DNA of 47,856 bases from IMG/VR virus record IMGVR_UViG_3300005337_000024, positions 1-47,856 of that record; one strand, 5' to 3'. The stretch comes from a virus. The position numbers were made by a program, and so were the translations under genes. Shown here piece after piece: positions 16,883-23,700 of the stretch. Position 1 is the first letter of the stretch; every line of letters begins with the position of its first letter. The notes under the pieces were generated by a model. The model was not told the DNA's origin, searched no databases, and was given only the letters and a program-made list of their open reading frames with translations.

Positions 16883-17218
16883 ATGGCAGGATCTCCCGTC
16901 ACTCCCGTCGCCGCACTCGCGTCAACTGTCGCTACTGGAGGAAGTCCAGTCACGACGTTCCCCGCGAATATCGGAGGCGGCTTCGTGCAGAATCCACTAA
17001 GCACGGCCGATCAGAATCTGAGCCCGAGCGAGCCGCTCTACGTCGATCCAACCGGAGCCGATCCAGGCAGCAACCCGGGACAAGGTTGGGGAACGACTTT
17101 CGTTCTTCAACCCGGTCAAGTCTGGGCAGTAATCCCTTTCCAGTCTACTCCCACCAAAGTCAACGCCAAAACCAGTGGACATCAATTCAGCGCCGTCTAC
17201 TGGTTCCCTGGAGCCTAG
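16883..17218 (+). CDS. Small tail protein paralogous to the N-terminal domain of the I-like protein
   Basis: A 111-residue protein (SD AAGGAG). It shares with residues 15-105 of the 14590 gene the order: GGG(F/A)(V/L)(I)QNP, (T/P)ADQ(N/G)L, (S/A)EPL(Y/R)VD, LQPG, and a final H(Q/R)(F/Y)SAV..FP. The pattern indicates duplication of a beta-sandwich domain. As the last late gene after the fibre, it could cap, decorate or join the fibre at the baseplate. Function inferred from the paralogy only. Confidence 0.65.
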   Translation: MAGSPVTPVAALASTVATGGSPVTTFPANIGGGFVQNPLSTADQNLSPSEPLYVDPTGADPGSNPGQGWGTTFVLQPGQVWAVIPFQSTPTKVNAKTSGHQFSAVYWFPGA

Positions 17219-17250
17219 CTGGCTTCTCCTCCTCCTCTGCAGACTTTATG

Positions 17251-17286
17251 GGCCGAGTTCCTTGAATGGGACTCGGCCTCTTTTTC
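17251..17286 (+). terminator. Rho-independent terminator of the late (tail) operon
   Basis: GGCCGAGT (17251-17258) pairs with ACTCGGCC (17271-17278) and is followed by TCTTTTTCG. It lies 32 nt after the last rightward gene. Confidence 0.85.
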
Positions 17287-17347
17287 GTTTGTAGATCCTT
17301 TTCTTTTAAGCGGGCTTTACCTCCATAAAGCTGGTGCCTGCCATGGG

Positions 17348-17450
17348 CCGTTTAGGGCGATCCTTTGCGCAATAGGCCCCAAAACGGTTAGAAACCTACT
17401 ATATGTTGTGGTCAGAAACCACAAAGATACGCTACTAATAGTAGGTTTTT
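17348..17450. repeat. Nested inverted repeats in the convergence zone
   Basis: Two structures occupy the gap between converging operons. CCGTTTAGGG (17348-17357) pairs imperfectly with a CCCC-plus-AAAACGG arm (17377-17387). Then AAACCTACTAT (17392-17402) pairs perfectly with ATAGTAGGTTT (17438-17448), enclosing an inner hairpin TTGTGGT/ACCACAA (17406-17412 / 17418-17424) and followed by TTTTT. They may serve as backup or bidirectional terminators. No credible coding frame covers the gap 17219-17556. Confidence 0.55.
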
Positions 17451-17487
17451 GGCTTACCAGCGGCCCAAATCGACCGGCAAATGCTCC

Positions 17488-17533
17488 AAAAACACACATC
17501 GGGGGACTACCTATGTGGAACATGTAGTCCCCC
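17488..17533 (-). terminator. Terminator of the long leftward (early) operon
   Basis: On the minus strand GGGGGACTAC and GTAGTCCCCC (17501-17510 and 17524-17533) form a 10-bp perfect stem, capped by ATGT/ACAT pairing, and are followed by a GTGTTTTTGG T-run. It ends transcription arriving from the right. Confidence 0.8.
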
Positions 17534-17556
17534 CGGTCTGCTCTTAGCTCTTTCAT

Positions 17557-17652
17557 CTAGAGTGGGGCCTCTATAAGAACAGTAGCTATGAAGATCACGC
17601 TACCGGCCAGCACCACTATGAACGCCGTATCCAGTAGCAGTATCCAGTTCAT
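17557..17652 (-). CDS. One-helix membrane miniprotein (31 aa)
   Basis: Reads MNWILLLDTAFIVVLAGSV followed by more hydrophobic residues and a short EAPL tail, so nearly the whole product is a single membrane helix. A near-perfect SD (AGGAGG, 9 nt before ATG) marks the start; an alternative ATG 7 nt upstream would sit only 2 nt from the SD. Last gene before the leftward terminator. Holin-like or membrane-modulating roles are possible but unsupported. Confidence 0.7.
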   Translation of the reverse strand: MNWILLLDTAFIVVLAGSVIFIATVLIEAPL

Positions 17653-17658
17653 ATCGCA

Positions 17659-18024
17659 TCACCTCCTTCCTGAACGTTGAACTTTTGAACGCCGCGACAT
17701 CCGCCTTTCGTGCGGGATAGGCGTGGCGTATTGTGGTCTTTCTGGCAGCACCGGCGGCTTCGCCTTCTTGCCGCTTCGCATGATTATCCTCTCGTATCGT
17801 TTCTGTTCTGCTTCGATCGCATCTCTCCATGCCCGGTAGGGCACGAAGACCCGAGCCGCGATCTGAAGTCTAGTCTTATAGTCGGCATCCGAGCAAGGTT
17901 CTCCAGCCCAACGCATCAAAATCCGAAGTGCCCTCTCTAACCGATAGGGCTTCTGTCGTGCTGGATTCCTGCTTATCCGGATTGCTTCGTCTAAGTCCAT
18001 GTATGTTCTAAGTCCATACGCCAT
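17659..18024 (-). CDS. Basic protein of unknown function (121 aa)
   Basis: A strongly basic, Arg-rich protein with a helical middle (YRAWRDAIEAEQKRYERI) and an unstructured basic C-terminus (HERRMSRRSKVQRSGRR). A GGGGAA purine stretch precedes the ATG. Nucleic-acid contact is plausible from charge alone. It ends 6 nt before the membrane miniprotein start. Confidence 0.65.
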   Translation of the reverse strand: MAYGLRTYMDLDEAIRISRNPARQKPYRLERALRILMRWAGEPCSDADYKTRLQIAARVFVPYRAWRDAIEAEQKRYERIIMRSGKKAKPPVLPERPQYATPIPHERRMSRRSKVQRSGRR

Positions 18025-18047
18025 GACGTTCCCCGTCTATTGGTCCC

Positions 18048-18296
18048 TTAATGAACAACCTTTTCATCGGTTGACACTGCCCTTGACCCGCCTTCTATCA
18101 TATAGATGACAGGCTCGCCTTCTTGCAGAATATCGCGGACCGTAACCCAGAACCCGCGATACTCACTATTTGTCTTCGCAATGCTTAAGAAGCCCTCGAC
18201 CACCAGCAGAGTCTTCGTCAAGCAGATGCGTTCCTCGCCTATATAGATATGGTATCTATAATGACGATCAGTTTCGTCGTCCGTATACGACGTCAT
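18048..18296 (-). CDS. Hypothetical protein (82 aa)
   Basis: A small soluble alpha/beta-type protein (HYRYHIYIGEERICLTKTLLVVEG). It overlaps the end of the upstream gene by 29 nt, a common arrangement in this operon. No family recognised. Confidence 0.6.
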   Translation of the reverse strand: MTSYTDDETDRHYRYHIYIGEERICLTKTLLVVEGFLSIAKTNSEYRGFWVTVRDILQEGEPVIYMIEGGSRAVSTDEKVVH

Positions 18297-18516
18297 CCAA
18301 ACCCCCGGTTTCTACAATCTCCTTGTCATCGCCACAGTCCTCGCGAAGATCCTTCAGAGTGAGAAGCACCTTGCGCGTCTCGTCTTGGCTCCAGCCGGGA
18401 AATGGTTCCCCTGCCTTGCTGTTCTTTCGCAGGGCATCATCCAACCACGTTCCAAGCCAAGCGCCCAGCAGTCGGCGGCGGTCGGCTCTTAGGTTTGTGA
18501 TCCTTGCCTTCGGCAT
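18268..18516 (-). CDS. Hypothetical protein (82 aa)
   Basis: Starts MPKARITNLRADRRRLL after a GAGGAT SD. Charged, helical, no membrane segment. Its C-terminal codons overlap the next gene in another frame. No family recognised. Confidence 0.6.
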   Translation of the reverse strand: MPKARITNLRADRRRLLGAWLGTWLDDALRKNSKAGEPFPGWSQDETRKVLLTLKDLREDCGDDKEIVETGGLDDVVYGRRN

Positions 18517-18548
18517 AACATCCTCAACTGGCTAATCTCCGCCCTACG

Positions 18549-19133
18549 CTACTTGGCTTCGACGCAGAACAGCCCGTTCCCTTGCAGGCCGCAATCTTTC
18601 ATCTGCAGCGTCGCGATGTTCTGGCAACGCAAAGAGCTGGCGAATTTAGGGGACTCTCTGCAGTCCTGTACAGTTTCCCCGTTAACCGTGCGCGGACGCT
18701 CTTCGGATCCAACGCACCTCTGCTTACCGTCCTGGTTCCGGATGCAGTAATAGACTTCTGCCGGAACTCGAGTATAATCCGAACAGGACCGATAGTTGTT
18801 CGGACCCCAATCATTGCAGGTGAGTCTGCCGTACATGGGCAGAGGCTGCGGCGGCTGGATTGGCACCGGGATAATCACCGCTTCCGGTAACACGATAGTT
18901 GTATGATTGGAACCATAGTCGCTCCATCCATAGTACTGACGAACCGTGCTCTGAGCCTTGGCTCCCGGTGTCAGCAGATAGCCAACGCCTACCAAGATCG
19001 CCATGGCGATCAGCAATCGGCCAATCCCACGCTTTGGCGGATCCTGTACTGGCAGGAACACATTCGGGTTCTCTGGGATATAAACGGAGTCGATGACCTC
19101 GTACTCCCTTTCTCGAATATAGACTCTACGCAT
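18549..19133 (-). CDS. Membrane-anchored Cys-containing protein (194 aa)
   Basis: The start at 19133 is set by AGGAGG 5 nt upstream; the frame is open further but without an SD. A cytoplasmic N-terminus of about 38 residues is followed by one membrane helix (LLIAMAILVGVGYLL, about 40-57) and an exported region with about nine Cys, including GRLTCNDWGPNNYRSC and MKDCGLQGNGLFC, likely in disulfides. An inner-membrane protein with a periplasmic domain is indicated; superinfection exclusion or lysis control are possible, neither shown. Confidence 0.65.
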   Translation of the reverse strand: MRRVYIREREYEVIDSVYIPENPNVFLPVQDPPKRGIGRLLIAMAILVGVGYLLTPGAKAQSTVRQYYGWSDYGSNHTTIVLPEAVIIPVPIQPPQPLPMYGRLTCNDWGPNNYRSCSDYTRVPAEVYYCIRNQDGKQRCVGSEERPRTVNGETVQDCRESPKFASSLRCQNIATLQMKDCGLQGNGLFCVEAK

Positions 19134-19148
19134 TGTCGCCTCCTGTGC

Positions 19149-19180
19149 TAAAACGGAGCGAGCCCCATTGCCCGCTCCGT
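19149..19180 (-). terminator. Intrinsic terminator after the basic-protein gene
   Basis: On the minus strand ACGGAGCG and CGCTCCGT form an 8-bp stem (19153-19160 and 19173-19180) followed by TTTAG, directly after the stop of the Ala/Pro/Lys-rich protein gene. Confidence 0.65.
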
Positions 19181-19191
19181 TGATTGAAATG

Positions 19192-19680
19192 TCACTTGAC
19201 GGTGACCGCGCCCTTCTTGTCGAGAAACCGAAGGAGACCGATCGCAGGGAGCGGATTTTCGGACTTCTCCATCGCCAGGACATACTCGCCGACCGTCTTC
19301 GACTTACTCTTCTTGATGAGATCGACGGCCTTCTCGACATTGCCTCCCGCACGATAGGCGCGCGCGCCTTCCACGAGGGCGATCTTCATCGAGTCCTCGT
19401 ACTTGACCGCCGGGGTCCGAGGAGCCCTGGGAGCCGCCGGGGCCTTGGCGTCCTTCTTGACGACCGCGCCACGGCTCACAACCGGCGCAGCCTTCTTACC
19501 AGCGACCGGAGCGGGCGCAGCCGCCTTGCTCTTGGCCGGAGCTGGTGGAGTCTTTGCCTGCGCGGGTGGCTTCGGGACCGCCGGAGCCTTCGCCTTTGCG
19601 GGGACTTTTGCACCCGGAGGCATTGGCGGCAAGCCTTTCTTCACCGAACCAAGCAGATCACTAGCAACATCACGAGCCAT
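19192..19680 (-). CDS. Histone H1-like Ala/Pro/Lys-rich basic protein
   Basis: The start at 19680 follows AAGGAGAATAAAT; upstream in-frame codons lack an SD. The 162-residue protein begins MARDVASDLLG, has a long Ala/Pro/Lys-rich tract (about 20-90) like histone H1 tails, then a small helical domain ending in LLRFLDKKGAVTVK. N-terminal 'V.SDLLG' and the C-terminal 'G.L.FL.K.G.V.V' are shared with the protein at 33180, so they are paralogs. A DNA-compacting or nucleoid-associated role is inferred. Followed by its own terminator. Confidence 0.7.
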   Translation of the reverse strand: MARDVASDLLGSVKKGLPPMPPGAKVPAKAKAPAVPKPPAQAKTPPAPAKSKAAAPAPVAGKKAAPVVSRGAVVKKDAKAPAAPRAPRTPAVKYEDSMKIALVEGARAYRAGGNVEKAVDLIKKSKSKTVGEYVLAMEKSENPLPAIGLLRFLDKKGAVTVK

Positions 19681-19740
19681 ATTTATTCTCCTTGTCGTTT
19701 CTCGCCCGGTGTGGAACCAACCGTGCGACCAATGCGGGAG

Positions 19741-19776
19741 CACTGGCGGATCGAGCGGCCGTGGCCGCTCTCACCG
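19741..19776 (-). repeat. Repeated intergenic hairpin element, copy 1
   Basis: On the minus strand the element reads GGTGAGAGC, a variable palindrome (GGCCACGGCC), then GCTCGATCC and CCAG. The same frame around a different palindrome occurs at 24356-24393, so the stem is kept while its sequence changed. It lies just after the 59-aa gene. Confidence 0.5.
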
Positions 19777-19956
19777 TTAGGGCTCCCTCGGCTGCATCAT
19801 ATCGAGCGTCTGCTGTGCTTCATGTTGCGCCGCGACCACCATCTCGCGTTCGTCGCTCCCATTCGGCAGCACCTCCGTGTCCAACAGAGCCGCCGCGTAC
19901 TTCGCCAGAGCCTCTCGCAGTTTGCGTCTCACAACTGCCGCCTCATACTTGTCCAT
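19777..19956 (-). CDS. Small helical protein (59 aa)
   Basis: Begins MDKYEAAVVRRKLREALAKY after AGGAGGTAAGG. Entirely helical, amphipathic, without membrane segment; an Asp/Glu/Gln-rich C-terminus suggests a coiled-coil dimer. A GCCC-GGCAA-GGGC hairpin sits just before the SD. Function unknown. Confidence 0.7.
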   Translation of the reverse strand: MDKYEAAVVRRKLREALAKYAAALLDTEVLPNGSDEREMVVAAQHEAQQTLDMMQPREP

Positions 19957-19967
19957 CCTTACCTCCT

Positions 19968-19980
19968 GCCCTTGCCGGGC
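19968..19980 (-). promoter_or_regulatory. 5'-UTR hairpin directly upstream of an SD (GGYRA-loop type)
   Basis: GCCC-GGCAA-GGGC on the minus strand abuts the AGGAGG of the 59-aa gene. Matching hairpins stand before the genes starting at 22551 and 24667. Likely an mRNA 5' stabiliser or translation-control element. Confidence 0.4.
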
Positions 19981-20052
19981 TCCTCGGTTTCGTATCCCAA
20001 AACCACTACGAGCCCTATAGTACCACCCCTATCGGGGAACGCCACTAGACGC

Positions 20053-20448
20053 TTACTTGTTCTTGTGCTTTCTAGGATTGTATACCTCTTCCTTTTTAGC
20101 CCGGATATGCTTGCAGTCTTCATGAAACTCGAATCCCTTGCAGGTACAAGTCCATGTTCCTTCGTCGTTTATGACGACGTATTGATCTCCTTTCGATCCT
20201 ATAACAGACCAAAACTTCGGCCGAGCCTTCTTGGGTAAACGGACATTGAGTCCAAAAGCCACGTCTTCTTTCTTGACGATCCGCAGCGGGTTAAAAGATT
20301 CACCAGTATCTATGGTGACACAGTCTTCTCCCACCCAATACGGATTGGGGACCAGCTTGCCAACGATCGTGATCATCGTAGGCTCGTAGCAGAACATCTT
20401 CCCGCGATGCGGTCGATTGTGCAGGATCAACGTAACCATAGAATCCAT
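20053..20448 (-). CDS. SWIM-type zinc-finger protein
   Basis: A protein of about 131 residues with a C-terminal SWIM motif: C101 and C103 (WTCTCKG) and C112/H114 (DCKH), the CxC...CxH pattern that binds zinc and contacts DNA or protein. The preceding region is mixed alpha/beta. The start is uncertain: ATGs at 20448 and 20439 overlap the stop of the upstream gene and neither has a strong SD, so translational coupling is likely. Last residues are Lys-rich. Partner unknown. Confidence 0.65.
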   Translation of the reverse strand: MDSMVTLILHNRPHRGKMFCYEPTMITIVGKLVPNPYWVGEDCVTIDTGESFNPLRIVKKEDVAFGLNVRLPKKARPKFWSVIGSKGDQYVVINDEGTWTCTCKGFEFHEDCKHIRAKKEEVYNPRKHKNK

Positions 20449-20717
20449 ACCAGTTTGGAAAAGAAGTAGATCGCAGCAAGTCCAAAGAAACACGACAACA
20501 AGAACCAGCCAATTACCCAACGGAAAATCCACAGCTTGCGTTTCATGTGCCACAGATTCCATCTCAACGGCATATCCTTCGCTTCACTGTCGAGTCGCGT
20601 AGCTCCACAGTACCAGCAATGGGAATATCGCTTCGAGTTCCGTCTATAGCAAAGACACTGCCAGCTTTCGCTCACGTATCGGCGATGCGCCCGCCACATC
20701 TTCCAAGCTTCCCACAT
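20427..20717 (-). CDS. Zinc-ribbon membrane protein (96 aa)
   Basis: The N-terminal half holds paired Cys (CLC and CWYCG, about residues 21-38) typical of a small zinc ribbon; the C-terminal half is a membrane helix (WVIGWFLLSCFFGLAAIYFF). It overlaps the downstream SWIM gene and starts 2 nt from the upstream stop, so it is probably coupled. Function unknown. Confidence 0.6.
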   Translation of the reverse strand: MWEAWKMWRAHRRYVSESWQCLCYRRNSKRYSHCWYCGATRLDSEAKDMPLRWNLWHMKRKLWIFRWVIGWFLLSCFFGLAAIYFFSKLVWILWLR

Positions 20718-20718
20718 C

Positions 20719-21114
20719 TTACACCATATAGTGAGGAGGGAGAGGGATAGGATGATCGTGCGGCCGCCAAAGATGGAGCGTGTAAGGGTGAATGCTGATG
20801 TGATTCTTCACGGCTACGTGAAGTTGGAATGCTGTCTCGTGCTCCTCAAAGAACAGTCGCTTTATCTGTTCCATCTCATGCCACACCGGGCAGCGAGCGC
20901 GTGTGCTCACACTCACGTGATCCCAGCCGTTACCGCATCCGGCTACGACATGGAGCTCTATTCTTTGATCGACGTTGTAGGAACTCCAGTATGTAAAGAA
21001 GCCATTGTAGTCGTCTCCCATGAGCTCGTCTGGCCTGAGTTGAAACCGTTCCGCATACTGCGGGGGAGCAGGGCGACGATTGTGATCAAACAAGGGTCCA
21101 CGCAGTTTCTTCAT
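20719..21114 (-). CDS. DUF7694-like conserved phage protein
   Basis: A 131-residue protein whose second half (WDHVSVSTRARCPVWHEM, IKRLFFEEHETAFQLH, then ISIHPYTLHLWRP and a final IPLPPHYMV) matches a widespread phage/prophage family catalogued as DUF7694. The conserved His/Trp/Cys pattern suggests an enzyme or metal site, but no activity is established that I know of. Confidence 0.7.
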   Translation of the reverse strand: MKKLRGPLFDHNRRPAPPQYAERFQLRPDELMGDDYNGFFTYWSSYNVDQRIELHVVAGCGNGWDHVSVSTRARCPVWHEMEQIKRLFFEEHETAFQLHVAVKNHISIHPYTLHLWRPHDHPIPLPPHYMV

Positions 21115-21124
21115 AGTACTTCTC

Positions 21125-21400
21125 CTACCCTAGAAACTCGCCAGCGACCAACTCGGCGATACGCTTGTCACGTTCCGAGTAATTTAGAATCTCGCCGGTC
21201 TTGGAATTTACTTTCATCCAGCCCAGCTTGTTCTTGTGCTTGTCATAGATCCATAACAAATCTTCAGCCCCCAGCATCGCCTGTCGGAGTTCAATCAAGC
21301 TGTGGCTGTACGTCAGCACTAGATCCGTGCCGTCATCTACCGAGACCTTGTATGTCTTCGACAAGATACGGCGGATTAGATTATCCTTTCCGCTTGCCAT
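21125..21400 (-). CDS. Hypothetical protein (91 aa)
   Basis: A soluble alpha/beta protein beginning MASGKDNLIRRILSKTYKV. It overlaps the upstream small gene by 20 nt, which provides its weak AAGG SD. No family recognised. Confidence 0.65.
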   Translation of the reverse strand: MASGKDNLIRRILSKTYKVSVDDGTDLVLTYSHSLIELRQAMLGAEDLLWIYDKHKNKLGWMKVNSKTGEILNYSERDKRIAELVAGEFLG

Positions 21401-21560
21401 AGGATTCTAACCTTGCTTTCTCCATCCTATCGTTGCAGTGGCTCGATAGCAGAAGCCAGAACACTGCCTCCTGCATTGCGGTCATCCTGTTCTCCTTGGG
21501 AATCTTGCACAACTCCTCCCCGGTCTTTTGCACAAATTCCCATATCTTACGGTCTTCCAT
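21381..21560 (-). CDS. Small helical protein (59 aa)
   Basis: Begins MEDRKIWEFVQKTGEEL. Three ATGs occur in an ATGGATGGATGG run; the third is chosen because only it opens this frame and is 8 nt from AGGAG. Helical with a hydrophobic stretch (AVFWLLLSS). Overlaps both neighbours. Function unknown. Confidence 0.65.
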   Translation of the reverse strand: MEDRKIWEFVQKTGEELCKIPKENRMTAMQEAVFWLLLSSHCNDRMEKARLESYGKRKG

Positions 21561-21651
21561 CCATCCATCTCCTGACTATGAAGGTTCCAAGCATAGACCC
21601 AAAAAAGGAACCCAGAAACGAGCCTAGAAACGAGACCGAAAACAATTCCAT
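21547..21651 (-). CDS. Glycine-zipper membrane miniprotein (34 aa)
   Basis: The sequence has regular GS..GS..GS spacing (FLGSFLGSFFGSMLGTF) within one membrane helix, the classic glycine-zipper pattern for helix packing or pore formation, then a short RRWMDGRP tail. It starts at a TAATG junction with an AGGAGG inside the upstream gene. A holin-like or membrane-perturbing role is possible; unproven. Confidence 0.65.
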   Translation of the reverse strand: MELFSVSFLGSFLGSFFGSMLGTFIVRRWMDGRP

Positions 21652-21764
21652 TATCGAATCCTCCTTGTCTGCGTCCTGCGCGCCCACTTTAACCGCTGGC
21701 CGATTCCGAGCCCAACAAGGACCGCGATAACAAAGAAGACTGCTGGATAGATTACATATTCCAT
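21651..21764 (-). CDS. One-helix membrane miniprotein (37 aa)
   Basis: MEYVIYPAVFFVIAVLVGLG forms one membrane helix, followed by a strongly basic tail (Lys, Arg-rich), so the C-terminus should stay in the cytoplasm. SD AGGAGAAG precedes the ATG. Directly coupled to the glycine-zipper gene; the two may act together. Confidence 0.65.
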   Translation of the reverse strand: MEYVIYPAVFFVIAVLVGLGIGQRLKWARRTQTRRIR

Positions 21765-21818
21765 ATCACTTCTCCTGTTAGAGTGCCGCCCAGCCACCAA
21801 GACCGGGCGGCTTCTAGA

Positions 21819-22274
21819 CTACGCCCTCTGTTCGATCATATCACGATATAGATCCTGATAAGCTGAGGCGCGTACACCAGTGGTCCTTTTCTTTGCACCC
21901 TTAGCGTTCTTATTATTCAACATTGCCAAGGAACGAGGGCTGTTCCCATGATGGGCTCGACCGTTGATTCTCTCGGTCGGGCTTGGAGGAGCCAGCTTGT
22001 AAACTGCCTCCTCGAAACCGATTCCCCGGTCGAACCGCTTGAGTTGATTTCGACAATCCCTCGGTGTGTGATACCGGACCCACCGGCCCCGGATCAGCAC
22101 ATAGGTCTTAGTCAGGTAAACCCTGACGTGCCGTACCTTCAACTGCCTCTTCAGCGCGACAGCGATGGCACAGTTTTCACAGTCTTTCGCCTTGCCCTTG
22201 GCGACGTCCTTCTCATGGACATAGAGCACAAGAGGTCTCCCCGAGTCCACAACTCTAATGCCTTTGATCATCAT
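21819..22274 (-). CDS. Conserved phage protein, basic (151 aa)
   Basis: Two Cys (DCENCAIAVALKRQ) lie in a helix of the first half and the surrounding pattern ('C..CA.A.AL.R', followed by 'R.HVRVYLTKTYV') recurs in phage hypothetical proteins. Highly basic with a Lys/Arg-rich C-terminus. AAGGAG from the end of the upstream gene serves as SD. Function unknown. Confidence 0.65.
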   Translation of the reverse strand: MMIKGIRVVDSGRPLVLYVHEKDVAKGKAKDCENCAIAVALKRQLKVRHVRVYLTKTYVLIRGRWVRYHTPRDCRNQLKRFDRGIGFEEAVYKLAPPSPTERINGRAHHGNSPRSLAMLNNKNAKGAKKRTTGVRASAYQDLYRDMIEQRA

Positions 22275-22281
22275 CGTCTCG

Positions 22282-22551
22282 TCACTCCTTCACAATGGGG
22301 ATCGCAGCCATCATGGCGGCAATCCATTGCTCCAAGTCAGCGATCGCCACCGCATAGGCTCGCCGCCCATACGTCTTTCCTGTGAACGTTCCCGCTGCAT
22401 GGAGCAATCTCTGTGGGCTTACTCTATAGTTGATGCGTATTCCTACCTGCGCCAACTTGAGGCCCGCTTTCACAGTCTGAGCCCGACGCAGCTTCACCGC
22501 ATCAGGCCCTTCATAAATCGTTGCGTTTTCAGTTATTATGACTCTCGACAT
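22282..22551 (-). CDS. Hypothetical protein (89 aa)
   Basis: A soluble protein starting MSRVIITENATIYEGPDAVKL, with a helical C-terminus (IADLEQWIAAMMAAIPI). A CCCC-GGTAA-GGGG hairpin precedes its start, and its C-terminal codons supply the SD of the next gene. No family recognised. Confidence 0.65.
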   Translation of the reverse strand: MSRVIITENATIYEGPDAVKLRRAQTVKAGLKLAQVGIRINYRVSPQRLLHAAGTFTGKTYGRRAYAVAIADLEQWIAAMMAAIPIVKE

Positions 22552-22783
22552 GACCTGTCTCCATTCCCCTTACCGGGGTGCATGAGAACGTCGGTGTTTC
22601 CTCGAGACCAACCATCGAGTCTATCGTGTAGAAGGAAACCCTGCCTCTTTCAAGGCAAGAGTTCCTGTGACCCTGATCGAACAGATATGGGACAACGAAC
22701 GCCCATATGAGCAGCATCCAGAACCAAAAGTCAAACTTTGGAGGACTCGACGCCGAGTCCCACAAAGCCTGTAGGTATTTCAT
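22529..22783 (-). CDS. Membrane protein (84 aa)
   Basis: One aromatic-rich membrane helix (FWFWMLLIWAFVVPYLF, residues about 20-36) and a polar C-terminal domain. GGAGGTGA precedes the ATG, which overlaps the upstream stop as TAATG. Function unknown. Confidence 0.6.
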   Translation of the reverse strand: MKYLQALWDSASSPPKFDFWFWMLLIWAFVVPYLFDQGHRNSCLERGRVSFYTIDSMVGLEETPTFSCTPVRGMETGHVESHNN

Positions 22784-22941
22784 TACTTCACCTCCTCGAT
22801 TTTCACCGGCACCTTGGCATTATTGATGCGGCGCAGCTTGATGATCAACCAGCGCCACACTTCGTTGATATCCTGACCGAACAGATGCTCTACTGTCCCG
22901 TCCTCGTACTCAACGCGAAACTGTCTTTCAACCTGCTGCAT
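22783..22941 (-). CDS. Small protein (52 aa)
   Basis: MQQVERQFRVEYEDGTVEHL followed by a Trp-containing amphipathic helix. SD-like AAAGGGGG before the ATG. It is the first gene after a candidate promoter. Unknown function. Confidence 0.65.
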   Translation of the reverse strand: MQQVERQFRVEYEDGTVEHLFGQDINEVWRWLIIKLRRINNAKVPVKIEEVK

Positions 22942-22987
22942 ATGAGCCCCCTTTAGCTACCCCTAGCATAACCCATCTCGAACTGGA

Positions 22988-23016
22988 ATTATACATGAAA
23001 TTGCAGGCTCCGGAAA
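22988..23016 (-). promoter_or_regulatory. Candidate sigma70-type promoter (leftward)
   Basis: A perfect TATAAT (-10, 22988-22993 on the minus strand) stands 17 nt from a weak TTTCCG (-35, 23011-23016). It would drive the genes from 22941 leftward. Confidence 0.4.
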
Positions 23017-23020
23017 CTTC

Positions 23021-23293
23021 TTAGATCGCCACCGTAATCTGTTCTCCTTCGTGGTAATAGATTCCCTGTCTACGCAATATTCTTCTAATCAGTTTCCGTT
23101 TATCCTTGCCGATCCCCAGAATCAAAGCCAGAGCTTTGAACGAGTCCCAACGTTCCCCGCGGAAACAGACCGGCAGCGAATGCCCGGTATAGGTCGGTGG
23201 TTCTTTCAAAAGCAAGTCTATGTGACCGATCTTCGAATCCTGCCAGACCCTCGCTCCGACAGGGCACCATTCAGTTTTATGTCCGTTAACCAT
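23021..23293 (-). CDS. Hypothetical protein (90 aa)
   Basis: Soluble, alpha/beta, with a Lys/Arg-rich helix near the end (KDKRKLIRRILRRQG). SD AAAGGGG. No family recognised; the basic helix could bind nucleic acid. Confidence 0.65.
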   Translation of the reverse strand: MVNGHKTEWCPVGARVWQDSKIGHIDLLLKEPPTYTGHSLPVCFRGERWDSFKALALILGIGKDKRKLIRRILRRQGIYYHEGEQITVAI

Positions 23294-23313
23294 GTCCTGC
23301 CCCTTTCTAAAGT

Positions 23314-23436
23314 CTAATCGTCTAAAGACGAATAGGTCATGATCGTCGAATAGTTCTGCTGCAACAACCGTTCATCAGCAATGGCTACCGTAAGGAGGAC
23401 AGCCAGGATGGCGAGGATCGCCAGAACAACTGGCAT
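23314..23436 (-). CDS. Membrane or exported miniprotein (40 aa)
   Basis: MPVVLAILAILAVLLTVAIA is a single hydrophobic segment that could be a membrane anchor or signal peptide; a polar 20-residue tail follows. SD GAGGAG; the start overlaps the upstream stop (TGATG). Function unknown. Confidence 0.6.
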   Translation of the reverse strand: MPVVLAILAILAVLLTVAIADERLLQQNYSTIMTYSSLDD

Positions 23437-23690
23437 CAGTTCACTCCTCGCATGAGTGCTGCCATGCTCCGCTTGATCATTGGCTGGTAATAGAAATTCC
23501 TACCCTCAACGTCTACGATGATAAGATGTCCGGCGAGTTGATATCCCTTGATAAGCAACTCGTTCACTTGATCCATGATATCCGGGATGTTGGTATCATC
23601 CAGGATCACATAGTTCTTTTGGAACCCGCCGCTAATTTCCTCCCCCGGCTTGGGTGCGCGTACGGTCTCCGGTTGGTTCTGTTTTATCAT
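23436..23690 (-). CDS. DUF1737-like small protein (84 aa)
   Basis: The C-terminal half reads VNELLIKGYQLAGHLIIVD, then RNFYYQPMIKR, close to the 'V..L...GW.P.GG......YQA..K' pattern of DUF1737-type domains. The N-terminus is Lys/Pro-rich. Function of the family is not established. Confidence 0.6.
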   Translation of the reverse strand: MIKQNQPETVRAPKPGEEISGGFQKNYVILDDTNIPDIMDQVNELLIKGYQLAGHLIIVDVEGRNFYYQPMIKRSMAALMRGVN

Positions 23691-23700
23691 TATCCTTCTC

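Noticed and set aside
16464-17004. Minus-strand frames under the tail fibre gene
   Set aside because: Shadow frames of repetitive Thr/Ser/Gly codons; no SDs and strand opposite to a solid gene.
17317-17556. 79-aa minus-strand frame in the convergence zone
   Set aside because: No SD, and it reads through three stem-loop structures.
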